Positions 1 to 8,463 of a DNA stretch of 64,000 bases are shown in pieces. The notes below the pieces were generated by a model. It was given only the letters and a program-made list of their open reading frames with translations. It had not been told where the DNA came from and did not search any database. The stretch is from Tardiphaga sp. P9-11 (lineage in GTDB: Bacteria; Pseudomonadota; Alphaproteobacteria; Rhizobiales; Xanthobacteraceae). Made by a program: the position numbers and the translations under genes. The stretch is from assembly GCF_008329525.1 (NCBI RefSeq), contig NZ_NPKQ01000006.1:186001-250000 (forward strand). The letters are read 5' to 3'. The number at the start of each line of letters is the position of its first letter. The first letter of the stretch is position 1.

Positions 1-1033
1 CGATACCGCGATCGCCGGTACAGTGAACGGCAACCTGCCAGTCGTCCGCATGGGCTTCGGCGATCACGCGCTGGAGTTCGGCTTTATCGCGCATGAACAT
101 CCCGCGGGATGGCGTATCGAAGAAATCCTCGCTCACCGCCGAAGTTCGCGCGCCGACGATGCCATCGGCGAAATATTTCAGCGTCATGGACTGCCAGTCG
201 GCGTCTCGCTTCGGCGCCAACCCACGCGTCGCCGCTTCGGCGGGGTCGAGCTGGTTCATGAAGCCGAGCCGCATTGGCAGCACATCACCATTCGCGCGGA
301 TCTCGTTCCAGATCGCGAATTCATCATCGAAACCGACGGTGAATCCGACCGCGGCTTCTACGGCAGCAACAAGACCGAACCTGGCGCTGTCGGCAATTGT
401 CGCGCGCAGAGCCGCGACGAGCTCATTGCGATCCATTGGCGGTGCAGCACGGAAAATCAGTTCGGCCGCGCTTTCTTTCGCGCTGCCATCCAGTCGGCCA
501 TCCTCGGAGCGCCCGAACGTGCCGCCTTCCGGATCAGCGGCAGCATCGTCGATGCCCAGCAGTCGCAACGCGGCACTGTTGACGACGGCGACATGACCGC
601 AAAAGCGTCGGATCAGCACCGGATGATCGGGAATGACGACGTCGATCTCCGCCCGTGTCGGCAGCCGATGCTCCGCCAGCCCGTTCTCATCGAGACCCGC
701 GCCGTAAACCCATTTATCACGAGGAATGGCGCGCGCACGCGCAACCAGCAAATCAAGCACACTGGATATCGCCAGCGCATCGCGCGGCGTCACCGGCACC
801 TGCAGCCGCGCATGGGCGATGGCGAACAGATGGATATGCGCGTCGGTGAGGCCGGGAATGACGGTGGCGCCCGCGAGATCGATCGTCTCGTCGGCGGATG
901 GCGCCACATCCGCCGCACCAATCCAGGTCACCTTGCCATCGCTGACGACAATGCTGTCCGCGGGGGCTTCATCCCAGGCAGAACGGTAGATGCGGGCGTT
1001 GGTCAGTCGAAGCGAGCGCGCGCAGCTGGTCAT
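1..1033 (-). CDS. Amidohydrolase, YtcJ-like, partial (C-terminus beyond window)
   Basis: The first 344 codons are visible; the frame runs off the window edge. Translation begins MTSCARSLRLTNARIY and has the N-terminal beta-sandwich of metal-dependent amidohydrolases, then the metal-binding HxH motif (DAHIHLF, His66 and His68) and a later LKYFADGIVGARTS segment typical of YtcJ-type enzymes. There is no signal peptide, so it is probably cytoplasmic, unlike the second amidohydrolase at 5283-6983. The family hydrolyses C-N bonds in amides, cyclic amides and formamide-like compounds; the substrate cannot be read from the sequence. It lies downstream of the binding-protein gene on the same strand but behind a strong hairpin at 1077-1104, so it may have its own promoter. 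The ATG at 1031-1033 is the first plausible start; the ATG ending at 1050 runs into a stop within a few codons. Confidence 0.85.
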   Translation of the reverse strand, partial: MTSCARSLRLTNARIYRSAWDEAPADSIVVSDGKVTWIGAADVAPSADETIDLAGATVIPGLTDAHIHLFAIAHARLQVPVTPRDALAISSVLDLLVARARAIPRDKWVYGAGLDENGLAEHRLPTRAEIDVVIPDHPVLIRRFCGHVAVVNSAALRLLGIDDAAADPEGGTFGRSEDGRLDGSAKESAAELIFRAAPPMDRNELVAALRATIADSARFGLVAAVEAAVGFTVGFDDEFAIWNEIRANGDVLPMRLGFMNQLDPAEAATRGLAPKRDADWQSMTLKYFADGIVGARTSAVSEDFFDTPSRGMFMRDKAELQRVIAEAHADDWQVAVHCTGDRGI

Positions 1034-1076
1034 GTCGAAGGAAATCTCATGTCGCGCGACGATGTCGCAGAAAGAG

Positions 1077-1104
1077 GGGGATTCCGCAACGATGCGGAAT
1101 CCCC
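1077..1104 (-). terminator. Hairpin terminator after the binding-protein gene
   Basis: A perfect 12-bp inverted repeat (GGGGATTCCGCA at 1077-1088 and its complement at 1093-1104) with a 4-base loop starts 9 bases after the stop codon of the binding-protein gene. Read on the minus strand it is followed by CTCTTTC, a short pyrimidine-rich tail. It probably ends the binding-protein transcript. Confidence 0.7.
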
Positions 1105-1112
1105 GGCATTGG

Positions 1113-2288
1113 CTACTTCGTGCTCAACGCCCAGTCCGGCTGATCGGCGAAGATCTGGCTTTCCTTGTTGATCAGCTTGCCGTCCACCTTCTCCACGCTG
1201 CGCAAATAGACGTTCTGGCGAATGTGACGCGTGGTTGGATCGATCGACACCGGACCGCGCGGGCTCACCCACTTCATGTCCTTGACCGCGTCTACCGCCT
1301 TGGCCGGATCGCGCTTGCCGTCGGTGGCCTCGATCATCTTGTAGATCAGACGTGCACCATCATAAGCCGCGACCGAGGTCATGGTAACCTCGTCCAGGCT
1401 GGCGCCGCCCTTCTTGAGCTCCGCAAGGAACGCCGCGTTTTCCTTCGAGTCATGCGACACCGAATAGTGATACGTCGACAGGATGCCGATGCCGGGATCG
1501 CCGATATTCGGCAGATCCGGCTCGGTCACCACGTCGCCCGTCGACATCAGCTTGACGCCGCCAGCCTTGAGACCGTTGTCGAGATAGGCCTTCACGAAAC
1601 CAAGGGTCGGCGGCCCCGACGGCAGGAAGGTGAAAATCGTGTCAGCGCCGGAGTCCTTGATACGCTGCATGATCGGGCTGAAGTCGGTGGTAGCGAGCGG
1701 AATGCGAACTGCCTCAACGACGGCGCCGCCCTCACCTTCAAAGGTCTTCTTGAACGCCGCTTCGGCATCGATGCCCGGACCGTAATCGCTGACCGCGATT
1801 GCGACTTTCTTGGCGCCGTTCTTGAACGCGACCTTTGCCGCCGGCACCGTGTTCTGCCACATGGTGAAGGAGGTGCGGACGATATAGGGGCTCTTCTCAA
1901 CGATGGCCGAGGTCGCCGCATTCATCACGATCAGCGGCGTCTTGGATTCTTCGAGCAGCGGCGCAACCGCCAGGGCGTTCGGCGTGAAATAGATGCCGGC
2001 GAGATACTGCACCTTGTCCCTGACCAGCAGCTCCTGCGCTAGCGCCTTCGACTTGGCGGGGTTCGGGCCTTCCTCGTCCTTATAAACAAACTCGACTGTA
2101 TTATTGCCTATTTTGTTGCCGTTCTGCGCAACCCAAGCGTCGATGCCCATCTTGAAGTTCTTGCCGAACAGCGCATACGGGCCGGAAAACGTGCCGATGA
2201 CACCAACCTTGATGACGTCGGCGGATGCAGTACCGGTCATCAAGCCGAGAATGGCCAGAGCCAGGATCGATTGAGCGCCTTTATTCAT
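1113..2288 (-). CDS. ABC transporter substrate-binding protein, branched-chain amino acid type
   Basis: A 391-residue periplasmic binding protein of the LivJ / Peripla_BP_6 family. The start at 2288 is chosen because it gives a classic signal peptide (MNKGAQSILALAILGLMTG, cleavage after ASA before DVIKVG) and sits just behind a GGGGA ribosome site; an upstream in-frame ATG at 2330 would spoil the signal peptide. The mature protein opens with IKVGVIGTFSGPYALFGKNF, the usual first lobe of the family. No permease or ATPase gene is visible, so the rest of the importer lies outside the window or elsewhere. It has its own upstream region (2289-2410) holding one of three shared 15-bp boxes. Homologues in such clusters carry aromatic or amino-acid-like substrates; the ligand here is unknown. 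Confidence 0.88.
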   Translation of the reverse strand: MNKGAQSILALAILGLMTGTASADVIKVGVIGTFSGPYALFGKNFKMGIDAWVAQNGNKIGNNTVEFVYKDEEGPNPAKSKALAQELLVRDKVQYLAGIYFTPNALAVAPLLEESKTPLIVMNAATSAIVEKSPYIVRTSFTMWQNTVPAAKVAFKNGAKKVAIAVSDYGPGIDAEAAFKKTFEGEGGAVVEAVRIPLATTDFSPIMQRIKDSGADTIFTFLPSGPPTLGFVKAYLDNGLKAGGVKLMSTGDVVTEPDLPNIGDPGIGILSTYHYSVSHDSKENAAFLAELKKGGASLDEVTMTSVAAYDGARLIYKMIEATDGKRDPAKAVDAVKDMKWVSPRGPVSIDPTTRHIRQNVYLRSVEKVDGKLINKESQIFADQPDWALSTK

Positions 2289-2350
2289 TGCAGTAGTCCC
2301 CGTTACAAAAGTTGGAAAGCTATTCGGCAAACCTTGTTCAGCAGATTCGT

Positions 2351-2365
2351 ATTCAATAAACGTGC
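2351..2365. promoter_or_regulatory. Putative operator box, copy 3 (ATTCAATAAACGTGC)
   Basis: This box lies 62 bases upstream of the binding-protein start. It shares the pattern TTCAATA-n-ACG-n-n-C with the boxes at 7004-7018 and 7144-7158 in the same cluster and is the weakest of the three. Its binding by the IclR-type regulator is an inference. Confidence 0.4.
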
Positions 2366-2410
2366 CGAACTGGTGCGTTCGTTTTCAACAAGACGCGACA
2401 GATTGCAGCG

Positions 2411-3847
2411 TCAGAACATCTCGAAATATTCGCGCTGCTCCCAGTCAGAGACTTCCGCCTGGAAGCGATCGATCTCGGCATTCTTGATGTGGGTGTAATA
2501 GTCAACCATGGTCGCGCCCATCTTCTCGCGGAAGAACGGATCTTCCTTGAGCGCGAAGGTCGCCTCGCGCAGCGACTTCGGTAGCAGATCGGCATTGGTC
2601 TCGTAAGGCGTATCGGCTGATGGCCCGGGATCGAGCCTGCGGTCGACGCCGTCGAGACCCGAGAGGATCTGCGAGGACATGTAGAGATATGGGTTCGCTG
2701 CGGGCTCGCCGACGCGGTTCTCGATGCGCGTCGCGCTGTCGCCCAAACCGCCGAGCACGCGCAGCATTGCGCCACGATTGTCGCGGCCCCAGATCGCACG
2801 ATCCGGCGCCAGAGAATAGGAGCGATAGCGCTTGTAGCCATTGATGGTCGGTGTCGTGAACACCGTCGCAGCGCGCGCATGCGCCAGAAGTCCCGCGAGA
2901 TAACCTTGCCCGAACGACGACAGCGGCTGCGTGCCTTCGGTCGGCATGAACGCGTTTGCGCCAGTGGCACGCGAGACGATCGACTGATGCAGATGCCAGC
3001 CGGACGACACGACATTCGGAATCTTCGGCCGGCACATGAAGGTGGCGTGGTAACCGTGGCGATGCGCGATCTGCTTCACAGCGCTGCGGAACAGCACCAT
3101 GCTGTCGGCGGGCGTCAGGCCGACCGTCGGTGCGAACGTGAATTCGCACTGGCTCGGGCCGTATTCGACTTCCACCGAACGCAATGGAAGACCCAGCGCC
3201 ATCACATCGCGCCGGATGATTTCGAGCACCGGCTCCATCTGGTCGTAGCGCTGCTCGGTGAGATAGTTGTAGCCGTGCGATAGCAGGCTGACCTCCGGCG
3301 GATTGCCGGGCTGGCCGGCATCCTCCGGCTTCATGCGGTTGTTCTCGACGTTGAAGATATGGAATTCAACTTCAAGACCTGCGACGAAATCGTAGCCACG
3401 CGCGCCGAGATCGCCGAGCACCTTCTTGTAGAGATTGCGCGTCGCGAACGGCACCGGACGGCCGTCGGCGAAATGCACGTCGCAGAGAACCCATCCGGTC
3501 TCGGGCGCCCAGGGCAACACACGGAACGTCGTCGGATCCGGGATCATCAACACGTCGGCCGCGCCCTGCATTTCCGGAATGCCGAAGCCGCCGCCGGCGG
3601 TGAACACCGGAAACACCGTCTTGTGCGACGTGTCCTTGGCAAACATCGTCGTGGTGATCGAGCAGCCGCTTTCGAGACAGCGCAACGCCTCGCCGGCGAT
3701 CAGCGTCTTGCCGCGCAGGATGCCGTGCTGATCCGGAAACGACAGCCGGATCACTTCGAGCTTGTGCTCTTCGACCATGCTGCGCAGCCGGACGGCTGCT
3801 TCCTTTTGCTCCGCGGACCACAAACCGTGACGTTCAACGAAACTCAA
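2411..3847 (-). CDS. Glutamine-synthetase-like ligase (possible gamma-glutamylamide synthetase)
   Basis: About 478 residues with the glutamine synthetase fold. An N-terminal beta-grasp with DQHGILRGKTL is followed by metal and substrate motifs GLEVEFHIF, SVEVEYGPSQCEF, SGWHLHQS, NGYKRYR and RIENRVGEPAANPYLY. It resembles the PuuA/GlnT-like branch, whose members ligate glutamate to amines, more than housekeeping GlnA. The start is uncertain: I prefer TTG at 3847 because GGGAGAG lies 4 bases upstream and it starts 31 bases after the Rieske stop. An ATG at 3907 is also open but overlaps the Rieske gene by 29 bases and has no good ribosome site. Genes of this fold sit beside Rieske oxygenases in aniline-type pathways (AtdA1 makes gamma-glutamylanilide), so a similar first step is plausible here. 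Confidence 0.85.
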   Translation of the reverse strand: MSFVERHGLWSAEQKEAAVRLRSMVEEHKLEVIRLSFPDQHGILRGKTLIAGEALRCLESGCSITTTMFAKDTSHKTVFPVFTAGGGFGIPEMQGAADVLMIPDPTTFRVLPWAPETGWVLCDVHFADGRPVPFATRNLYKKVLGDLGARGYDFVAGLEVEFHIFNVENNRMKPEDAGQPGNPPEVSLLSHGYNYLTEQRYDQMEPVLEIIRRDVMALGLPLRSVEVEYGPSQCEFTFAPTVGLTPADSMVLFRSAVKQIAHRHGYHATFMCRPKIPNVVSSGWHLHQSIVSRATGANAFMPTEGTQPLSSFGQGYLAGLLAHARAATVFTTPTINGYKRYRSYSLAPDRAIWGRDNRGAMLRVLGGLGDSATRIENRVGEPAANPYLYMSSQILSGLDGVDRRLDPGPSADTPYETNADLLPKSLREATFALKEDPFFREKMGATMVDYYTHIKNAEIDRFQAEVSDWEQREYFEMF

Positions 3848-3878
3848 CGCACTCTCCCGCGGCTGTTCTGATCGATCT

Positions 3879-5246
3879 TCACTCTGCCGCCGGCAGGTGG
3901 ATGACATTGGACCCCGGCTCGGTCTGATCAGCCGGAGCGGCTGCCATCCATGGCGCACCGCGGCGACGGGCGACGTCGACTTCCATCCAGTAGGTTTCCC
4001 AGCCTTTGGTCGGCCCGATGCCGTCCATGGTGCCCGGGCCCTGAATGCTGCGCGCGGTATCCGCATCGAGGGACATCATTGGCTTCTGGCCGCCGGCGAC
4101 CTTCTCGATCTCCGCACGCAACAACTTGCGATAGGCGATGATCGCCTTGTCGCTGGAGCCAAGATGCTCGCGGGTGCGATCCTGGATCTTGCCCATCGAC
4201 TCCACTGCCCACTGATCATGGACATTGATGTCGGCGCCCATGCCCGTATAGGTCTCGTGCTTCTGCTCGTGCGGATTGAAGCCGTAGTCGTTGGTTTTGT
4301 TCTTGCGCGAGGTGTAGTTCGGCAGCTCGTAAAGTTCGAGCCGCTGGTCGGTCATCTTCTTCTTGTCGACCGGCTGGGTGTAGCTGGTGAAGATCGCATA
4401 CCAATAGCAGTTCTCGTCATCGACCGGCACGTGCCACTGGGTGATCGTCATCTCCGTGCTCATGGGGATGACGAAGCCATGCGGGAACAGCTGGTTGGTA
4501 ACGCGCACATGGGTGCGCTCGTCGTCGAGCTCGCGCAGCGCGATCAGGCGCAGGCCGTATTCGGTGCTTTCGACATTGATGATCGGGCGATCATATTCGC
4601 GCAGGATCTTGGTCATCGGCAGTTCGGTGCCCGCGGATGCGCCGCGGAACTGCTTGCCGTAGGAGGCTTTGACGTCCTCGTCCTCAAAGAAGCGATGCAG
4701 GAACGACGCATGCGCGGGGTCGATGCCGACTTCCAGCGCCTGCAGCCAGTTGCATTCGAACAGGCCCTTGAAGGCGAAGGTGTACTGGCCGGGTGCGGCG
4801 AAGCAGTCGATTTCCGGGAATGCCGGCGGCTCGCCTTCGCCCAGATAGGCCCAGAGGATGCCGCCCTTCTCGACCACGGGATATGCGCGCTGCTTGATGC
4901 CGGCGCAAAGCTTCGAGGTCTTCGGTTCGGCCGGCGTTTCCAGGCACTTGCCCTCGACGTCGAACAGCCAGCCATGAAACGCGCAGCGCACGCCGCCGCC
5001 TTCGAGCCGGCCGAAAGCCAGGTCGGCACCGCGATGCGGACAATCACGATCCAGCAGGCCGTAGCGACCCTGCTCATCGCGGAACAGCACGAAGTTCTCG
5101 CCGAGCAATTTGACCGGACGGATCGGACGATCCCCTTCAAGCTCATCGACCAGCGCAGCCGGCTGCCAGTACTGGCGCATCAGCTTGCCCGCCGGCGCCT
5201 TGGGCCCGATGCGAGTGATCAGATCGTTCTGCTCTTGGCTCATCAT
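3879..5246 (-). CDS. Rieske [2Fe-2S] aromatic ring-hydroxylating oxygenase, alpha subunit
   Basis: A 455-residue oxygenase of the phthalate-dioxygenase-like group. The Rieske centre is complete: Cys69, His71, Cys88 and His91 in CPHRGADL and CAFHGW. The mononuclear iron site is visible as DPAHASFLH, giving Asp176, His179 and His184. No beta-subunit gene is present, as expected for alpha-only oligomers of this group. Such enzymes need a reductase, usually via a ferredoxin. A ferredoxin reductase lies in the divergent arm (7227-8447), but no separate ferredoxin gene is visible. The start ATG at 5246 has AAAGGA 9 bases upstream. The gene is 36 bases from the amidohydrolase upstream and continues into the ligase downstream, so the three are probably one operon. 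The substrate is unknown. Confidence 0.92.
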   Translation of the reverse strand: MMSQEQNDLITRIGPKAPAGKLMRQYWQPAALVDELEGDRPIRPVKLLGENFVLFRDEQGRYGLLDRDCPHRGADLAFGRLEGGGVRCAFHGWLFDVEGKCLETPAEPKTSKLCAGIKQRAYPVVEKGGILWAYLGEGEPPAFPEIDCFAAPGQYTFAFKGLFECNWLQALEVGIDPAHASFLHRFFEDEDVKASYGKQFRGASAGTELPMTKILREYDRPIINVESTEYGLRLIALRELDDERTHVRVTNQLFPHGFVIPMSTEMTITQWHVPVDDENCYWYAIFTSYTQPVDKKKMTDQRLELYELPNYTSRKNKTNDYGFNPHEQKHETYTGMGADINVHDQWAVESMGKIQDRTREHLGSSDKAIIAYRKLLRAEIEKVAGGQKPMMSLDADTARSIQGPGTMDGIGPTKGWETYWMEVDVARRRGAPWMAAAPADQTEPGSNVIHLPAAE

Positions 5247-5282
5247 GGCAAAATGTCCTTTATAACTCTGGCGATGCGTCGC

Positions 5283-6983
5283 TTATCTCTGAAATACAAT
5301 CTTGCCGCCGACCATCGTCATATCGGCGGTGATGTCCTTGATCTGGTCGTCCGGCACCGTCATGAAGTCGGCGGAGAGCACCACGAGGTCGGCCAGCTTG
5401 CCGGCCTCCAGCGTCCCCTTCCGCGTTTCCTCAAACATGTAGCGCGATGCCGCGCTAGTATAGAGGCGAAGCGCCTGTTCGCGCCCGATCGCTTCGGATG
5501 CGCCGTAGACCTGGCCGGCCGGGTCCTTCCGCGTCACCATGATATACATCGTGAGGAACGGGTTCAGCGGATTGACCGGGAAATCGGTGCCGGCGCCGAG
5601 ATTCTCCAGTCCCATTTTCTCGATCAAAGTGCGCGTCGGGACCGCACGATCCGCGGTCGGCCTGCCGAGGAAACGCGCGACCGTCGCCGCCTTGTCCCAC
5701 ATGAAGGCGTTCTGGAAATCGATCCGCGCCCCGACGCGGCGTGCCCGCTCCATCTGTTCGGGGCGGATCAGGCTGGCATGGATCAAAACGAAGCGGCGAT
5801 CCTTGATCGACTTTTCCTTGTCGGCGGCTTCGAACGCATCCAGCACCTGATCGACGCCGAGGTCGCCAACGACGTGAACGCCGACCCGCCAGCCGCGAAG
5901 GTTGGCGATCGATACCAGCTGCTTCAGCCGTTCGGGCGTAACCTGCGCGATTCCATGATAATCGTCATGCGAGTCTGGATAGGCGTCGCGCATCATGGCC
6001 GTCTTCAGGGTCATGCCGCCGTCGTAGAAGATCTTGATGCCGCCGAGCTTCAACCAATCGTCGCCGAAACCCGAAGTGGCGCCGTTGCCGCTCATGATGG
6101 CGTCCCACCCGACCGAATCTGCGGGCGGCTCCGGTCGAAACATGGTTCCGATCCGCACCGTCGCATCGCCGGCCAGAGCGAGCTTCTGCAGAATCTGCGT
6201 GTCGCGCGCGCTTGTCGCCCCCTCGACGACGCTGGTGATACCGAGGCGGTTGAGCGCGGCCTCGGCGAGACGATATTGCCGCAACTCCTCGTCTTCGGTG
6301 TAGGGCGGCACGATGTTCTCGACCAGCGGGATCGCCGTCTCGACGAGCACGCCATTGATGTCGCCGCTCGCGTCCCGCTCGAACGCGCCGCCGGCTGGAT
6401 CCGGCGTGCTCTTGCTGATGCCCGCCTTCTGCAACGCCAGCGAATTGGCCATCGAAAAATGACCGACGGTCCGCAGATAGACCGGATTGTTGGGGGACAC
6501 GCTGTCGAGTTCCTGGCGGGTCAGGTAGCGCTTTTCCGCCAGCTGCGACGGCGGATGCCAGCCGCCGGTCGTGATCCACGCGCCGGGCTGCTTCTTCGCA
6601 ACGAACGCCCGAATGAGATCGAGCGCGCCGGCCACGTCCTTGGCGCCGCCGAGATTGACCACATAGTCGCCGAGCCCGGCCGCCTTGAAATGCGCGTGGG
6701 TGTCGATCAGGCCGGGGACAACCGACTTGCCGGCGAGATCGATGACCCGGGTCTGCGGACCGGCCAGCGGCTTGATCGCGGCGTCACTGCCGACCGCGAG
6801 GATCTTGCCGTCGCGGATGGCCAGCGCTTGCGCGATCGTCGATTGGCCGTCGAGGGTGAGGATCTTGCCGCCCGTCAGGACGACCTGGGGCGCGTTCGGG
6901 TCAGATTGCTGCGCCACCGCCGGCAAGACGGAGGCGCCAATTGCAATGGCTCCTGCAATCAGACATTTCGCACCCAGATGCAT
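5283..6983 (-). CDS. Exported amidohydrolase, YtcJ-like
   Basis: A complete 566-residue metal-dependent amidohydrolase. A signal peptide is clear (hydrophobic LIAGAIAIGASVLPAVA, cleavage before QQSDP), so it acts in the periplasm. The metal motif GLIDTHAHF places His96 and His98. Later the LKLGGIKIFYDGG segment supplies a lysine, then come HVVGDLGVDQ, FVLIHASL and the conserved aspartate in GAGTDFPVNP. It is the first gene of the minus-strand operon and shares its upstream region with the divergent reductase gene; a GTTC/GAAC palindrome lies 21 bases before the start codon. A periplasmic hydrolase next to an importer component suggests that substrates are deacylated before uptake. That role is inferred; the family covers many amides and esters. 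Confidence 0.9.
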   Translation of the reverse strand: MHLGAKCLIAGAIAIGASVLPAVAQQSDPNAPQVVLTGGKILTLDGQSTIAQALAIRDGKILAVGSDAAIKPLAGPQTRVIDLAGKSVVPGLIDTHAHFKAAGLGDYVVNLGGAKDVAGALDLIRAFVAKKQPGAWITTGGWHPPSQLAEKRYLTRQELDSVSPNNPVYLRTVGHFSMANSLALQKAGISKSTPDPAGGAFERDASGDINGVLVETAIPLVENIVPPYTEDEELRQYRLAEAALNRLGITSVVEGATSARDTQILQKLALAGDATVRIGTMFRPEPPADSVGWDAIMSGNGATSGFGDDWLKLGGIKIFYDGGMTLKTAMMRDAYPDSHDDYHGIAQVTPERLKQLVSIANLRGWRVGVHVVGDLGVDQVLDAFEAADKEKSIKDRRFVLIHASLIRPEQMERARRVGARIDFQNAFMWDKAATVARFLGRPTADRAVPTRTLIEKMGLENLGAGTDFPVNPLNPFLTMYIMVTRKDPAGQVYGASEAIGREQALRLYTSAASRYMFEETRKGTLEAGKLADLVVLSADFMTVPDDQIKDITADMTMVGGKIVFQR

Positions 6984-7003
6984 CTCGCCGCTCCATCAAC
7001 AAT

Positions 7004-7018
7004 GTTCAATAGACGAAC
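7004..7018. promoter_or_regulatory. Putative operator box, copy 1 (GTTCAATAGACGAAC)
   Basis: The box has perfect GTTC / GAAC arms around a 7-base spacer, 21 bases upstream of the amidohydrolase start at 6983. From memory it resembles the GTTCGATAATCGCAC-type sites of PobR/PcaU-family IclR regulators, and an IclR gene of that group is 1.4 kb away. Binding is inferred. Confidence 0.5.
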
Positions 7019-7143
7019 GAATGTGCGAATATTATCGTTAGACTAATTCCAGGCAAGCAGAATTTTGCAGCAGGATTTGCCGCGTCACTGAGCAAATGCA
7101 GCAATTCGCGCCCAAAGCATCACCTTGCGCAGAACGAACACTT

Positions 7144-7158
7144 GTTCAATATACGGAC
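7144..7158. promoter_or_regulatory. Putative operator box, copy 2 (GTTCAATATACGGAC)
   Basis: This is a near copy of the box at 7004-7018, with 13 of 15 bases identical, in the same divergent intergenic region but next to the reductase side. Just before it the bases GAACACTTGTTC add another inverted repeat sharing the GTTC. It lies ahead of the leader frame at 7177. Confidence 0.5.
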
Positions 7159-7176
7159 GCAATTCAGGAGCTGATG

Positions 7177-7230
7177 ATGTCGAAGACTTTGAATTCGCGT
7201 ACGGATCGGACCCAGGGAGCGCGCTCGTGA
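7177..7230 (+). CDS. Short leader open frame overlapping the reductase start
   Basis: A 17-codon frame reading MSKTLNSRTDRTQGARS has an AGGAG ribosome site (7166-7170) 6 bases ahead of its ATG. Its TGA stop shares bases with the GTG start of the reductase (GTGA at 7227-7230), the usual layout for translational coupling. It resembles no known domain. It may be a coupling leader rather than a functional peptide, and an ATG one codon earlier (7174) is equally open. Its translation is unproven. Confidence 0.4.
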   Translation: MSKTLNSRTDRTQGARS

Positions 7231-8447
7231 GCGGCCTCGTGATCATCGGCGCCTCTTACGCCGGCGTCCAGGCCGGCATCAGCGCGCGCGAGAAGGGCTA
7301 TCAGGCGCCGATCCGCATCGTTGCCGATGAAATCCATCTGCCGTATCAGCGCCCGCCGTTGTCAAAGGCATTCCTGTCCGGCGATGTGGCGCACAACAGC
7401 CTTTTCCTCCGCGGCGAGGACTATTTCAAGACCCAGGGCATCGAACTGGTGTTGGGTCATCGCGCCATCGGGCTCGATCGTGCAGCCGGCCGGATCGCGC
7501 TGGACGGCGGCGACAGCCTGCCCTTCGATCAGCTTGTCATCGCCACCGGCTCGCGCGCGCGGCGCCTCAGCGTGCCGGGCCATGAGCGCGACGGCATCGT
7601 CTATCTGCGCACCCTCGATGACGCGCAGCATCTCAAGCCCCGACTAGAAGCCGCAAACGATGTCGTCATCGTCGGCGGTGGCTTCATCGGTCTCGAAGTG
7701 GCATCGACCGCTGCCAAGGCCGGCAAGAAAGTGACGCTGATCGAAGCGCAGTCGCGCCTGCTGGAGCGCGCCGTGTCGCCGCTGATCTCGCAATTCCTGC
7801 TCGACGCACATCGCTCCCACGGCCTCGACATCCGCTTCAACGAATCCGTCGTCGCCATCGAGGGCAACAGCGCGGTGCATGAGGTGGTCTGCTCCAGTGG
7901 GCTGCGCGTACGCGCCGACCTGATCGTCGCCGGCATCGGAGGCATCGCCAATGACGAACTGGCCGCGGAGGCCGGCATCGCCTGCGCCAATGGCATCGAT
8001 GTCGATGCCCACGGTCTCACCAGCGCGCCCAACATCTATGCGGCCGGTGATGTCAGCAACCACCACAACTCATTCGCCGGCCGCCGCGTGCGGCTGGAAG
8101 CCGTACAGAACGCCACCGATCAGGGCAAGGCCGCGGGCGCGATGATCGCCAGCAGACCGGAAGCCTATGACGCGGTGCCGCGCTTCTGGTCGGATCAATA
8201 TGACGCCAAGCTGCAGATCGTCGGCCTCTCGGCGCCGACCGACAGCGCAGTGATCCGCGGTTCGATGGACGACGGTAAGTTCTCGGTCTTCTACTACCGC
8301 GACGGCAAGCTCACTGCCGTCGACAGCATCAATCGCCCGGGCGACCAGATGATTGCGCGCCGCCTGATCACTGCGTCATTATCGCCGACGCCGGAACAGG
8401 CCGCCGATCTCTCATTCGATCTGAAAAAATTCGAAGCAGGCAAATAG
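7227..8447 (+). CDS. FAD/NAD(P)H-dependent ferredoxin reductase
   Basis: A 406-residue flavoprotein of the rhodocoxin / putidaredoxin reductase type. It has an N-terminal FAD motif (LVIIGASYAGVQAG), the family hallmark YQRPPLSKAFL, an NAD(P)H-binding motif (VVIVGGGFIGLEVAS), and a second FAD segment (IYAAGDVSNH) before the C-terminal reductase domain. Start: there is no in-frame ATG near the N-terminus. GTG at 7227 follows AGGGAG with 7 bases of spacing and begins the protein just before the FAD motif, as in relatives. It overlaps the short leader frame. In such systems the enzyme passes electrons from NAD(P)H through a ferredoxin to a monooxygenase or Rieske oxygenase. The oxygenase at 3879-5246 is the obvious partner; the ferredoxin is not seen here. 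Confidence 0.9.
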   Translation: MSGLVIIGASYAGVQAGISAREKGYQAPIRIVADEIHLPYQRPPLSKAFLSGDVAHNSLFLRGEDYFKTQGIELVLGHRAIGLDRAAGRIALDGGDSLPFDQLVIATGSRARRLSVPGHERDGIVYLRTLDDAQHLKPRLEAANDVVIVGGGFIGLEVASTAAKAGKKVTLIEAQSRLLERAVSPLISQFLLDAHRSHGLDIRFNESVVAIEGNSAVHEVVCSSGLRVRADLIVAGIGGIANDELAAEAGIACANGIDVDAHGLTSAPNIYAAGDVSNHHNSFAGRRVRLEAVQNATDQGKAAGAMIASRPEAYDAVPRFWSDQYDAKLQIVGLSAPTDSAVIRGSMDDGKFSVFYYRDGKLTAVDSINRPGDQMIARRLITASLSPTPEQAADLSFDLKKFEAGK

Positions 8448-8463
8448 GGCGGACCCGCGGCTC

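Noticed and set aside
23-1171. A 382-codon plus-strand open frame at the window edge
   Set aside because: The opposite strand encodes a YtcJ-type amidohydrolase with a metal HxH motif; the plus-strand translation has no recognisable domain.
3897-7046. A 1049-codon plus-strand open frame opposite the Rieske and amidohydrolase genes
   Set aside because: It is antisense to two well-supported enzymes and has no family motif or start signal. Such long antisense frames arise from high-GC codon use.
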